Notes under the pieces: generated by a model
What the model saw: only the letters and a program-made list of their open reading frames with translations
Database searches by the model: none
What the model was told of the DNA's origin: nothing
Assembly (NCBI RefSeq): GCF_036669915.1
Contig: NC_089322.1
Coordinates: 16,872,719 to 16,936,718 of the forward strand
Length of the DNA: 64,000 bases
Direction: 5' to 3'
Origin: Pocillopora verrucosa
Taxonomy: Eukaryota; Cnidaria; Anthozoa; Scleractinia; Pocilloporidae
Shown: positions 47,538 through 61,000 of the stretch, one piece after another
Position numbering within the stretch: position 1 is the stretch's first letter
Layout of the letters: every line of letters begins with the position of its first letter
Program-made: the position numbers and the translations under genes

Positions 47538-49555
47538 ATTGAAACTTGATCAAAGAAGAATCGTAAATACTCCGAAGACCTTTGTGTTTGGAAGTTATTA
47601 TAAAACTTTTGTTAACTCTATTTGAATTCGAATCATTTCTACCGGAAGTCCGCTGATATCCTCCTGCCTTACGCCCAAACCGCGAGGCCACTTTCACTAT
47701 CTCATCTGATATCCACTCCGCCATTTTGTTTCAAGAATATCACTCAATTACAACAAAACCCACGGGGCTTATGACGCATTTCCTACTTAGTAAGGGATGC
47801 TTGTGTTATTTTTGGCATCTCTCATTCATCATTAGTAAACCCAAGAATCGCAAATTTGCGTAAGTAGTTCTGATCAAACGAGAGTGTCTGGATCTCTGTA
47901 GAATGAATCGACAAAGATTTAAAATGACATGTGGATGGTTGATCCTTCATGTACTGAAGCATTTTCAGTCAAATGAAAACACACGTATGATATATCAATT
48001 TCCTGCTTGGCCCATTCAAGGATAGACGCCATAGCGACTCTGTCGACAGTTTTAAGTTCAGAAAAGGTCAAAAGGATAAAATTTAATCCGTCATGCGGCC
48101 ATTATTGTATTATTTTTCCGCTCAGCGTCTGGAAACCGACTGACTACTCCCATAGGCAAGTAGGTGCTAGTTCCGCGTTCACAAAAGAAGGAAAAAATGT
48201 TAAGTGAGAAGCAATAAATTAAATTTTTTCCGTGAAAGAGTCGTAACTATGGAAATGATTATGACAAGAAAAAGAGGCGACAGCTTCAGTTCGCCTCACT
48301 GTTTCTCTTTTTCAGTCATGCCACTAATTTAATTTTTTAGTAAAAAACGGGTTTTTTTCCCTGTGTTTACCTGTTTTTCACTGGAAAAAAGTAGATTGAC
48401 TGAAAAACTACTTAACGATAGAATCTTTAAAATTGCATCCGTAATCAACTCCAAATATGCAGTAAAAAGCACTTCCCATTTTATCACAGTTAACTTAGAA
48501 ATGTAGTTATCACTTTTGCTGTCGCTAATTAATCCTTTGTATAGTAACACTTTCACGTAAACATCATACATTTTGCAGACTCGCCATCATCTGTGACCCT
48601 ATAAGAAGTTTGTAACGACACCACAGCTCTGAGTATATTGGAATTACGGCGCTGTTTGATAGGAAACCCTCCAGCGAAAGGTAAGTAAGTCCTTTAAAAG
48701 ATCATAACAATTTATCATTTTAGAAGAAGTGCTTCAAAGACAACAGTTGCTTATACAAAGTTCTATCCCTCTTATGTGATAAATCGAAATTTAAATCGCA
48801 CTGTTTGAACAGGAACCAGCCATATTCTGTAACTAGCGGTTTCTTATTCATTTATTTATTTACTTTTAAGATTAGCCAGTCACAAAAATCCAGTTGCATT
48901 CTTTATTAGTTGCTCATTTTCATTTGCTCCATTTCTAGTAATAGGAACATTTCCCTTCCCAACAAACGCTTGGGCTGTCTCTCATCTATGTGCTAATTTT
49001 TGAATTCATTCTTTCAGGCTAATGGCCATAACCTAGGTGGCTAGTTGCTGGTGCAGCACGTTACGGGTGGGGAAGTTCTGGTTTGAACCTCGGGTCGGGG
49101 AGTACTTCTTAGTGGGCTAGTGGGGATTTGCCGCTTTGCATTTTTACGACTGGATTTACATGACTATAATGGGGTTGAATGTTCAATAGAGTTAGTGGAA
49201 TGGGGTCTCGCATTTTGGGGATTTTGGAAGTAATAAAATTTTAGTAAGTAGGGACTCAAAAATGGGAAGATTCGCGGTTAAAAGTTGTATTGCTAAGAGT
49301 AACTAAGATGGGGTCTATATTTGACAACAGAATAGACTATAATGGGGTAGGGGTTCACTCGGCCAGCGGCACACACATAATAAAAAAATTGACACAAGTA
49401 ACCCCTGGGGGTTTGACCCCGGCCGGGTAAGCAGCATTATTAAGCTCGTGTGCAAAGCTTCTATCATTATCCCTTTCGTCATCCTGGGTGCCAGTCAACT
49501 GTCAGGAGCAATCTCTTACATCTAACAATCCTTTTCAGAAACAGCTGATTCCCAG
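47538..49555. other. Divergent intergenic region between X and ST-C
   Basis: This 2-kb stretch separates two divergent starts and should hold both promoters. No exon is evident. At 49,528-49,538 CAATCCTTTTCAG is a good 3' splice site 17 bases before the ST-C start, so ST-C probably has an upstream untranslated exon. The stretch 49,040-49,120 has a tRNA B-box-like GGTTTGAACC and may be a SINE fragment. Confidence 0.45.
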
Positions 49556-52500
49556 ATGAAATTTCCTCTGCCATTAGCTGTGATTTTGGCTTGTTCCGTG
49601 TTTTTTGTCTACATCATATGTAATACAACTGAGGAAAAATCTTTCATCTTTTCGAATATATTTCAAAGAAGGAAATGTTTCCGTCAAAACAATGAATCTA
49701 CCTATTCCCAAAGGCATCATCATGAAACTGGTAAGTGAACAGACAGTGACAGATGTTTTCCATTTGAAAAATGAATGAAGGGGGTAAGTATCCGCAGAAA
49801 CTGTGTTGCTACGTCGGTGTGGGGCATTAAAAAGTTATTTGGTTTTGTCAACTGAGTCGATGATGTTGAACTTTATAAAATCTTTACAGTGGCTCATTAA
49901 CATATTTAACTCAGTTGATAAAACCAAATTATCCTATATCTATCCAAGTTTATATATATATATATATATGAAAGTTATTTGTAAGAGACGCAGTGGCATA
50001 GTGAATTACGTGCTGAACTCCAGAGAACTGGAGATCCGTGTGGAAGCTCTTGCAATGTCTCTGAGTTGTGCTCTTGGGCGAGGCACTTTCTTTTCAGTGC
50101 CCCTCTTCAAGTCTACATGGGAGCCACAAAACTGTTAGGGAAGCCTTCGTTTTATGGTCACTTGCTTCGTTACACACCGTTTATCGCATCTATGGATAAC
50201 TTATTAGAGATGACATAAACAGCAAGTATAAAATAAGAAATGATACCAGCAGCGAGCGTCGCTAAGTCACTTTAAATACAACTATTCGCGATAAAAGTTA
50301 TAAAATCAAATAACAATTTTTGCAGAGACGCGTGGTCGCTTATATATGCACGATAGCGACAAAAATTCTCAAATGTCACCTTAAATCAACGAAGACAGAA
50401 CGCCCTTCACCTTTTTGCCTGATCGATATTTACCATTTCGGTTTGAAATGAACTGAAGGAATGGGGACAAGTTTTCCTAGCAGCCGCTCGCCAACCGCGA
50501 AAACGGCGGGAAATGCTTAAAATACTCAAGATGGCGAACAAGTACTTCTCTATCTCTTTGAGACGTTTCCACCCTTTTTAAGACGGACTTTTTGCTCTTC
50601 TTTCGTACAGGTAAGCAATGCCATTTATTTTAATTTTATATCTTAAGCCAACTTGGTTACCGTTGGTTACAGAAGACCATTTTCCCTGAAGAAGATTAGA
50701 ATGAAATAATGAGCTCGAGTCGATCGACAAGTTTTATCACGAATCTTTAAAATTAGCAGTGTGGAAGAAAACCTCTCACAGTTCACACTGCATGTTTATT
50801 GTGCCATTCCTCTTCTCGTTCTTGCATCATTTATATAGTTTTGTGGTGAAGTTTGGTGTTTAAAGGAAGAAAACTGACAGAAAAGACTTTCTGTACCGAC
50901 ATTTGTCAGCAGCGTAGCACTGTTTCGTAATAGCCAAATAAGAGAAACATCCGGAAAGATTTCTGAAAACAGTTCCAAAACAAAGCCTTTCTCCCAAAGA
51001 TAATTGATGGTTTCCGTCATTTCGTTTTCTATTCTGAAACAAATGTAATTAGCATGATGAAGAATAGGGCCATACAGAAATCTTGCTGTAGAACAAGTTT
51101 CCCATGGTAACTGTCAAACCGCTGACGTAATTGCTGGGATTTATATCTATCTAGCTTTATCAAAATGCTGGCTCATTGATTAACTTGTATAATTTGTGGA
51201 ATAAATCAATTAATAATTATCGGGTCCATATTTCAAAAGCTGTGATTCTACTTAACCTGACAGAGTACTGTTTATTTAACGTGTAAGAACAAAGTCAACA
51301 AGTTCAGGAACAATATCCTCCATTTGGTGTAAAAATATGCATGGATATTTGTCTACAGACATTATCTCTCCTCTCCAAGGAGCTAAAGGAAAAATGTGAG
51401 CTTTAACAAACAGATGATGTCCAAGGACAAATAAACAAGCATATTTTTGCACAAAATAGAGGCTATTGTGTATATTATCCTTCAAATATTTTGCAATGTC
51501 TACGAAAAAGTTTTCAATCTTGAATTAAATTTTCAAATGAAGACTCATCATAGTGGACATAAGGTTTGAAAATTGGGGAATTTCACTTGACTGATATCCT
51601 TGGATATCCCTTAGTTTTTGGTGTGGAATATTAGATCACTTAATGTGTTTAGACCAATGTGTGTGCGAGCAAAAATATTTGATGGATGGTAATTGACAGT
51701 TATTCCATGAGTGTGTGGTGGATATGGGATGGTAAATAGCAAATGAGGTGCATAGTATGGAGTTGGCTATAACCAGTCTTACATCCAACAAGCAGGAATG
51801 GAATACCTGTTTTAGTCAATTAAATTATCCACAATGCAAGGTAGAAGCATTATACAGGTCTACATTATTTTGAACATGTTTACCCACCAGCATGAGGTGT
51901 CATATTTTCTGGATCAAATGCTAGGACCCTGATGAAAACTTTCCTTGTAATGTAAAACTGAGTTCAGAAGGTGTTTCAAATCTAGAATATGAGTTATAAG
52001 AGAGGGTGAAAGAGCCTTTGGGGTCAGCTGAGTAATCTTGCACGAAGTATTTTCAAATGAGGTAGTTTTTAAGGACTTAAGGCATGTATTTTAAGGCATA
52101 ATTAGACCAGCCTAGAAAACAAGAGAATAAAGAACAGATCTAAGAAAGAAACCATTAACACATAAAACAAGAAAGGGAAATGATGTCAATAATGGATGAG
52201 ATAATGACTTACAAAGTGATTCCGTCAGATGTGTTGTATAAAATAAATAAAGTTTTCTTTTATTCATTGTAGATGGATGTGATGAAGAGAGAACAATGAC
52301 ATGCTCAAATATCTGCATCAAGAAATGTACAATCCACGTTATATGAGAAAGTAGGTCAATAAAAGACTGGTTTGTCCTTAGAATACAAGTCAGCTATGTT
52401 GCAAGTAAAGGTATGAATTTAGAAATGTATGCTATAATTCAAATCCTGCTATGAATTTCCATAGTGTAGATATTGAAACAGTAGTTCAATTTTTACTCTT

Positions 52501-55500
52501 CTTGTTAAATGTACTGTACTTAAGCACACATGATATAGCTTACTGAACATTCTTCAGATTCAAACTATTGTAATGTGATTCTTTGTTCATATAAATTAAT
52601 AATCAATTAAAATTATCAAAGTTCTCCAAGAATCTGGCAATCAAACAAAATCTTCAAGATTTGTGCCAATTAGTGCAAGAACTTGAAGTATTTTTCCTTA
52701 TATGTTGGGGGATCTATAATCTTCAAAGCTGATCTTAAATAAACTTTGAAGAAAATATCATAAAATCATATGGTATTCTCATTACAAAAGATCTTCAGTC
52801 TGTATGAATTTAAGATTCTGGAAAAGAATGCAAGATTGCAAAGATTGCTTCACAAATCTGTTGTGTTGTGTAAACAAAGCAGTGCATGATGTGGCATATT
52901 ATTGACTGCATCATGTCTTTGAGAATCTCCAAATCTGTGAAGAGTTTTAATTTGGTATTTAATTATCTTTACTGATTTGTTTTGATGAAATCTTATCTTA
53001 AAGACTGTGACCAATTTCATTTTTTGCAAGAAACTGTTTATGGCTTTCTACTATTATGCTATTCTGCACAATAGTTTTATATATGTTAAGCTTTGGCAGC
53101 TGACTTATTACAGAGAAGGGTCTCTAATCTAGGTTGAAAAAACCTGACAAGGTTGGGTCATTTCCAACCCAACCAATCAGTTAACATTTTATGAGTGTGC
53201 ACAAAACTGAAATCTAGTATAGAGAATCCTCTCCTTAAAGTTGAAATAAAATGTTAATATGTGCTGTACTAGGTAAGACCTAAGGGCTGCAGTGACCTCT
53301 AAAGGTTACATGGGGGTTTTTACAAGTGGTTAATTTAGGTACATTAAGAACATCATTTGCGCATGTATGTATATGTATCTATAGGCTCATTCTGCCAGAT
53401 CTCATTCTGGTTTCCCTAATGAAGCAACTAGAATTAAGTGTTAATGCCCTTCCCCCCCCCCCCCCCCCCCCAATGGGATTTCAGTCACTGAGTTACCTCC
53501 ACTCTTACTTTAGGCTTCCATGATAATTTGCTGGTACCCATTTATACTCTTGGTTGGAGAAAGACACTGTGAAAGTAAAGTGTTCTGCCCAAGAACACAA
53601 CACAGGGGAGAGGGAACCCAGACCAGGTCTTGAAAAAGAACCTCTTGACCTGGAGTCTAGCACACTAACCATTAGGCCAAAGCATCTCCCACTTTTTAGG
53701 TTTGTGTGTATTGGTAGAGATCCTTAAAGACCCCTAGAAACTGTAAACCCTGAAAAAATCATAAAAGAACCTGTCACCCTAAATTTATCGAGTGGAATGA
53801 ACCTTCTGAAGATGCTTTTCTAGTTCTAAACTAGACATTGAGATACTAAACCTACCCCATCATTTCCATACTCACTATTTTCTAGCTGGCAACTGATATT
53901 TCTATCAAAGCTCAGCTTTAATTCATGAGTGAGAAATCAGTAGGTAAAATTGAAGCAGAGGCTGTCAAAGAAATCATAATTTTCAAAGCAATCATTTAAA
54001 ACCTACTGTACTTCATGCAATAGCACTTGCCTATAGCCTGTATTATTTTTATAAAATTACCCAGACAAAGTCATAGAATGAATGATGTTGAATCACAGTT
54101 GAGATTATTGGCCCACCTTGTCTAATATAACATTGAATTTAGACAAAATTTCATACACCTACTGCAGAAAATCGCTTGGTGAACATTGCAGTCTAAAGAA
54201 TGAAACTGGGATGACCTTTGGTCCTCATTATTAACCATCAAGATCATTTAAAGCTTATCTTATTTTCCTCTATTCGAACAGCATCATGAATGTCACAAAA
54301 CGTGAAAAATACTTTATGAAGTACCTATTGAGCTGTAACAGCCACTGCACATTATGAAGTAAAATACATGACTACCTGAATATGTACTTTTTTCAAGTAT
54401 ACATTTTACATATTCACTAAGGTAGCACACTATATATGTGTATTGTCACATATGTTATGTAGACATCAGTATCATAAATAAGAAATGCATGTATTGTAAT
54501 GAAGGCTTGAAGGCTTGGCTGTCAGTGCATTTTAAGATAGGGTGAGATGAAAGATTTCATATGAGAGCCAAGTCTGATGGCAGTTACAAACCACTAATTG
54601 AGAAAATTATCCTTTACAGCTAAATCTCCGGTAACTTGATTATCAAAATCCACACACGGAAATTATCATCAATCGCATGTACTTAGTAAAAACTTTGTCA
54701 AGCTAAGTGTATAACGGATTTATGAACAACAAAGTTTACTCATGATTACTTTTCAGAAGAGTCATCGTTAGTCTCTTATGCCGAGAGTCATTTCAGATTG
54801 TATGATGGAGTGGAAACGTTTCTCTTGTTCATTGGTTATCCACGTAGCATTCATAGTTTAGTGGGAGCCCTATTGGATGCTCACCCGGAAATAATTATAT
54901 CACACGAGTATGGTGTGCTAGGAAAATGGGAAAAATACCGCTCAGCGCGGTTGAAGAAAAAGAAAAACCTACAAAAGTACGCACTGTTCTATGACCTTCA
55001 TCAGTTTTCCTTGAGGGATGCGCTATTTGGAAGGCGTGCTACATTCAGTAAGACGCTTCTTGCACCAAAGTTCAGGTACACTTACAATGTGCCTGGTTTA
55101 TGGCAAGGTGGATATCAAAGGAAAATTAAGGTTAGTTCAGTGAGTCAAAGTTTTAGGTTTTTCTCGTAGTTCTCGAAGACGTTGATGCCCTTTGCTACTG
55201 AATGCCCTCACTCACTCTCTTCCCCCCCCCCCCCCCACCCACTATACAGTGGCTAACTCCCCTATATAGTGACCCTATCGTGGGTCTGTGTAGGTGTTCT
55301 CGGGCAAGATACTTAACCCTTTAACTCCCAAGGTCTCATTAGTCATTCTCCCTACTGTCTGCCATACAGATCTTGTGATGTTAGTTTGGAGAATTTGGTA
55401 TTGGATCAGTTTATAATCCCCCTATTGATATTTTTCTTTATTCTCGTCACTTGTCTGCTTGACATTGTATCGATATCGTAAGGAGAAATTCTGTCTTGGT

Positions 55501-56454
55501 CACTCGTCGGAGTTAAAGGGGTTTTTTTTTTATCAGAATGATACATGTATATGGAATTGTGGTACAAACAAAGTCCATGATAACCAGTAATAGAATTACA
55601 CTGTATGGCATACAGAAGTGGGGTTCTTATACATGCATAACCGAAATACCAACATCGGTGGCAATCAGGTACAATTGCTAGGAGCAGATATGCTAAGAAC
55701 ATTTTAGTTTTTATAGAACTAAAGCCTTAAAACCCATAGTGAATTATGTTTATTTATTTTGGGTTAAGGTTATCGGCGATAAGCAAGCTGGTAAAACTTC
55801 AGAGTTCTTATCAACGGCAATAGACATTCTAAAAGAAATAAGGCAAACCCTCCAAGTACCGCTGAGATTTATACACATTGTCAGGAACCCTTTTGACAAC
55901 ATTGCCACCATGACACTTCGAGAAACAGGAACGCGAGAGGCTGTGATTGAAGAAGGAACGCAAGTAAGGAACGTTGTAGATATTCTTACTCTAAATTTGG
56001 TGACATTCATTTGGCGACACATTGAAGTTAACTGGGTTCCAAATCCTCACAAAAGGCATGGCGCTCAAAACTTTCTTTTTTTCTTTTCTTTTCTTTTCTT
56101 CTCATCGAACAGATAAACAATACAGCCCAAGACTTGGAGAAGTCTATTAACCGCTATTTCAAATTAGCGGCTGCAAACCAACGCATCCGGGAACTTTATG
56201 GCGATGAAGTTGTCGATATTGCAGGGCACGAAACTATACTGAGACCTAAAGAAACTCTCCAGAGATTATGCGACCATTTAAACGTCGCATGTTCTGAGGA
56301 TTACTTCGAGAAATGTAGCAATATCCTGTTTTCAACCCCCTCAATCACAAGACACAAAGTAGTTTGGACTGAGGAACAAAAAGTACGCGTAACACAAATG
56401 ATGAAGAATTACTCCTTTCTTCGAGAATTTTCTTTCGATAAGTATCCCATATGA
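49556..56454 (+). CDS. Membrane sulfotransferase C, 4 exons
   Basis: Exons 49556-49730, 54757-55130, 55769-55963 and 56113-56454; phases 1, 0, 0 exactly as in ST-A/B; total 361 aa. Residues ~5-22 form a signal anchor, followed by a Lys/His-rich stem. The phosphosulfate loop is FIGYPRSIHSLVG and the 3'-phosphate motif is IHIVRNPFDNIAT. VIGDKQAGKTS and HETILRPKETLQ are also conserved with A and B. It is more diverged (exon 1 is unrelated in sequence and exon lengths differ by whole codons), so it split off well before the A/B duplication. Intron 1 is 5 kb and full of repeats. Opposite strand to A, B, X, Y and Z. Substrate unknown. Confidence 0.88.
49780..49945 (+). mobile_element. Foldback-like element in ST-C intron 1
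   Basis: It opens GGGGGTAAGTATCCGCAGAA then ACTGTGTTGCTACGTCGGTG, a decayed version of the foldback 5' end. TTATTTGGTTTTGTCAACTG at 49,837 pairs with CAGTTGATAAAACCAAATTA at 49,912, giving an internal hairpin of different sequence. Confidence 0.6.
49975..50150 (+). mobile_element. tRNA-derived SINE copy
   Basis: GCAGTGGCATAGTGAATTAC is A-box-like and GCTGAACTCCAGAGAACTGG resembles a tRNA anticodon region. TTGTGCTCTTGGGCGAGGCA is the SINE body also seen (inverted) near 53,590. Too decayed for a tRNA. Confidence 0.6.
51285..51495. mobile_element. MITE with ATATTTTTGCAC arms
   Basis: GGTGTAAAAATATGCATGGA..TATTTGTC on the left pairs with GACAAATAAACAAGCATATT..TTTGCAC on the right. TCCTCCATTTGG and AAATAGAGGCTATTG are the outer ends. 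Recognised as a frequent coral-type element. Confidence 0.75.
52600..52960. other. Repeat-like AATCTTCAAGAT/AAGATC-rich stretch
   Basis: Words such as ATCTTCAAGATT, ATCTTCAAAGC and AAGATCTTCAG recur on both strands, similar in style to 26,390-26,560. No ORF. Boundaries unclear. Confidence 0.35.
53450..53695 (-). mobile_element. tRNA-derived SINE
   Basis: On the minus strand it starts GGAGATGCTTTGGCCTAATG with GTTAGTGTGCTAGACTCCAG (tRNA-like A box and anticodon arm), continues TGTGTTCTTGGGCAGAACAC and ends AGTATAAATGGGTACCAGC. A 20-base poly-C tract lies at 53,453-53,472. The B box is degenerate. Confidence 0.78.
55313..55520 (+). mobile_element. MITE, TTAACCCTTT/AACTCCCA family, intact
   Basis: It starts TTAACCCTTTAACTCCCAAG and ends CGGAGTTAAAGGGG. 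Inside: CATACAGATCTTGTGATG, GAGAATTTGGTATTGGATCA and TATCGTAAGGAGAAATTCTG. A SINE fragment (GTGTTCTCGGGCAAGATACT) abuts its left end. It lies in intron 2 of ST-C. Family recognised from coral genomes. Confidence 0.8.
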
Positions 56455-58047
56455 TACTCTTATCAGGAACATGGGATGAATATGTAGCATACTTGGAACA
56501 AAGTGCCACCATTGAAATCAATTATACAGGGTGTACTGATTACTTTCTGGGGATTCAGTTATTTCTGATCCACGAATGAATCTGTCAATGAACCTCAAGA
56601 ACTAATGACAATCACTGTGTAAATTTTCGTATTTGATATACTTCTTTTAAACTCAGTCTCACTAGCAACATCACATATAGGAATTAATTTTGTTATCGTT
56701 ACCGATACGTCATATACATATACTTAATGAACAGAATACTTATCAAAATGCAAATGCATAGGTTCTAAACGAAGCTAACCATTTTTCAATCAAATATTTA
56801 TTTCTCAAACTCATTATGCACTACCTATTTACCAGATAATTTCGCAAATGAGTGTAAAAATCTGATATGATTCACAAGGAAGGTTCAGGAGTGTCAAATA
56901 AGCAGTAGCAACAGGAGTGCTCCTTAAGCAGTAGTCTCATCATAGTGTTGAGTCTTCAGAACAACAACGAAAAACAAACTACGTTGTTCGTCACTTATCA
57001 AGAAGATAGTCTAATTGTTAGCCCACACATTGGCTAGACGAAGCAGAGCCTCTTAAAGAGGATTAGATAGTTCTAATCCTCTAATGCTTGTTTCTGTTTG
57101 GAAGATTTCTATCGCGGGCGGGCGGGCGGAAACTGGTTTCTTTGGAATTATACATGCCCGATCAAAATTTAGGTCTTAGTAATTATATCAATTATGTATG
57201 GCTCATTTAAGAATTAACTCGTATACTGCAGGATCTCTTAAGAAGGAGATTGCGCCTTATTGGGTAGGTGGCGAGGAAAAAAAAACTACACTGAAGGCCT
57301 CTATCTTCAAACAGGTTGTCAGGTCGAGGTTATTTCAATTAACATATTGAAATGCTCAGTGCCCCGATCGAGGAAGGTATTTTGTGCTTGGTGACCCGTT
57401 CCCAGTCTTCAAGATGCCATGAGTTGGAGAACTTAGCCTGCGAATACTTAGCAGTTCCTCATCGCGGGGTGGCTCGTCATAGTCATGAGAGTAGATTACA
57501 CCTTCGATGAAATTAAACAAAAAGTATGAGAAAAGTCATAATTTATGTAAACAACACACCCTTACTATTCAGCGGCTGTTTCCGGGCCGAGATGAAATCC
57601 CGTTCATATTTACGTCCATCCACCTTTCTGCAGACCCTCCCTTTCCTTAAAACAACTCATTCTATTGTGGTTCACATGACACTCAGACACATGAGGCGTC
57701 AAGTGAAATTCGTAAAAGCCAATTGTTCATATCGACCTACTGAAGAAAGTCGTCCTGTCTAAAAGAATGAATCAAGAGATTTTGCAAGATGATACTTCGC
57801 TATTCTATACCCTTGTGAGACGTGCAATTCTGTTTGTTTGTTGTTATTTATCGGGGATATCGTCGTTGTAGTTGTATACTGCCTGTCAAATGATATCAGC
57901 CATCTATTGAAATTTATAGCAGTATTATTGTTATACTTTCGGATCACCACTGGGTGGATGCAAACTTTGTTCCCATGGTTATTATTCAATAATATCCATT
58001 ATCTCAATGTAATTTACGCCTCTCAATCCATTCATGTGAAACTTGTC
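56455..58047. other. Convergent intergenic region between ST-C and Z
   Basis: It holds the 3' ends of both genes. A small perfect hairpin (AGAGGATTAGATAGTTCTAA..TCCTCT) is at 57,057-57,082 and a (GGGC)n run at 57,115-57,128. Open frames here are under 85 codons with no recognisable domain. Confidence 0.45.
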
Positions 58048-61000
58048 TTAGTCCCAAGTGTGTTCCCGCAAACGAGGATCGTTTAAACAGTTATAGGTCA
58101 ACGGCTGGGTAAAAGGGTCGCTACCTCTCTGATTGTCCATAACAATATAAGGGCTTCTCCTAAGGTCACCTTCAGGCTCATCATACACGCGTCCATCTGG
58201 ACGCCCTCTGAAAGTGCTGTCTCTGTGGAAGGTATTGGAGATGCTGTCCGGGTATGATTCGTCCAGGGCATAAAAAACGGGGATCGGTGATGCTCTTGCT
58301 TCGGATCTAGAATTCAAGATGTCTCCTGGACAGTCATAGGTGTCGTCGTTGAACTCTGGATAAAGATAAAAATATTGCTCAGTACGTTTTGTGTGATGGT
58401 CACTCATAAGGATGATAATATGATTTAGTAGCATTTTTCTGCAGTGTCATAAACGAGTGCTGTTGACCGTGAAAGTTACTGACGTTTCAGCCATATAGGC
58501 GATAGCCATTTAAGGTCAGAGGAGTTGTTTATTAGTTGTGTACTTTAAGTTTGCTTGCGATAGTTGAATGGCTGGTAATGCCAGGCTGGTTTTATTGGCT
58601 TCAAGACTCATGAAGCGCGCACCAGTGGTGATAGGTCAATTACCCCTTCACTAGTTGTTGCGCAACATCGGGTTTGCTCATATTACCTTCAGGATCCTTT
58701 CTCGTATCGAGAACAACTTGATCGGCGCTGACTCCAAAGTCGCTGCAGTTCAGCTCTTCAAGATCTTTGTGGTGCATCACCTGTCCTTCATACAGTGGAT
58801 TCATTGTCACATATTCTTCTCTTAGCGCCAAAGCTGGGTTCACTTGTCCGTTCATGCTACCGCGCTTTGAAGATCCTGGTGGAGGCCTGGGAGGAGGGTT
58901 TGTGGGGTAATGATCTGAGTAGATAGACCCTCGTTTCATGTCCAAGCCCGACACAAATAGCCCTTCTGAGCCCCCGCGATAAACGGGGTTATCTGGAGGA
59001 TGAAATAAAACAAAGAAATAAAAAGAGAGTTCCGGTAACAGAATCTAGCGTAAAATGCGTTCATCTGCGTGGAGTTTCAGTTTGGTGCTAGAGAGAGAAA
59101 AAAACACAAGCTGTTCTCTTCTAAAAGCGCACACCTTGATACATTGTAACGAATTTCTGCATTATCCCTACAAGCCTTACATATTACCTACCCAAGCTCC
59201 TCGTCCTTTCGTCGAAGGTCCCTAATGGAGAGAGATAAGAAGCATCCGAATAGACAGGAATTGAATGTCGACTCATCTAAAAGAGAAACAGTAACAATTT
59301 TTAAGCCCTACACGATCAAAATGATAACAATAATATTTTTCGACTTAACTGAACAATGCATGCTCAATTTGATCTTCTGACAGGAACGAAAGATTTGTGA
59401 TAAAATCCACAGTTGTATACTCACGTGAGACACGGGGCTGGTAATCGACCCTAAAATAAAACAAGTGGGTGGACTTAGCCTTTATGAACAGATCTGTTGT
59501 GTAAAGAGCATGTCTTATAAATATGTCCTGACGACGATCAAACGTATCAGTGTAATGACACTTTCGAGGTGTTTCCCCAGTTTTTTTTTTTTTTGACAAA
59601 ATTACAAAGCTGAAGTAAGTGAAGTATATTTCGTCAAAGGTCTTGTTTTATTGTGATAGAGTTGTAACAAATTAACTTACCTTCTAAACGACGATGCGAA
59701 TTTGGTTGTTTCCTGAATGTAAAAAAATAAGGGACATTATTGCATTCAAAAGTAACGCTATGAAACAGTTGCTTGCAGAGTGTTCCGTTTCTATTTGTGA
59801 TAACATTGATTTTATTCTGCCGAAAGGTGGATTACTCTATTCTTTATTAAACTCTCGGTGGTAAAAGGTAACATGGTTTTTTAATACACCCTTATAAACC
59901 TCCTAAACATTTCATTCAAATAAAAGTCAGTGAGAAATTGGTTTTGGCAATGGCACTGCCCATTACGCTGTGTAAGGATGAATGTGAAAGAACCATTCAT
60001 AAAAAGAGACACGAACTTTTTAATTTGTCTTAGTGTATAGGTGATGAAAGTTTGGATTCACGGTTCAGTTCAGCTGCAGTCGTAGTGATCTTACACTAGG
60101 TATGCAGGAAGCTCGCCAACGAGTTCTCTACAGCTCATTGGTGGGGTATCGGATTGGGATCCGATCCTCTTGGGTTACTAAGTTGATTTCTTTGTCTCAG
60201 CTCGTGCTCTAACGAGTAACGTGTTGTTATCTATTATGTAGCCTTACTTGGGACTGTTGCAGCGCCATAAGATGAGCAGTATTAAGGCTATTAAGAGAAT
60301 TCCTCCAGCTACAGATCCAGCTATGATGTAAGTGTTCTTTTTGCTCTGCGCTCTTTGAGCTGTCTCCCCCTGTGATGGCTAAATGTACAAACCGAACATA
60401 ACAAAAGAAAACGAAATTACCAAAAGTGAAGCTTTCCCCGACTGGAGCTTTGGCTTACTGTATACATGACAAGAGTTAGGTCGGTGCGAGGTCGTTGAAT
60501 ACGAAAGGTCGATGACAAAGAGAGATCGATGCACACGTGGAAGAAATTGCTTTCGATATATAATCCTTGAATTACGCATAGGAAACGACAATCATTACAT
60601 GTAAGAAGACACAATTCCTGTAGACTTTCTTTGTAGACTTATAGAAATTTGAGCCCGTGTCTTATCGCATGAAACTGATTCCAGGGACATATATTTACGA
60701 CGGGCATGTTGTTTAGTCAAAACTGAGCAGCAGTCTCTTTTCGATTCTCGCAGAAGGTGTGAATACGGATAATTACGTTATAGAAATAATTTAATTTACC
60801 ATACCTGCTCAGTTTGAGGTGGCATTGTTCTCGCGCTCTGAAATGAATATAGAATATGGTTATTCCCAGGAAATAGAAGAACCTTATTCGGCTCCACAGT
60901 ATTTGAAGGCTCTCTTATCCTTTAGCACAAAAAATTCCTTCTGGGGTTCTGGTCATGTGCTTTTTCTTGAATCTATTTCCTTTTAAATGTACCTAAGAAT

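Noticed and set aside
47398..47724. 108-codon frame overlapping X exon 1
   Set aside because: Different frame from the signal-peptide exon, no splice support, and no match to the Y or Z paralogues.
58640..58686. Stop at 58,640 as the end of gene Z
   Set aside because: The donor GAAG|GTAATA at 58,687 joins in phase to an exon rich in Tyr motifs at 58,355; the stop would serve only an unspliced form.
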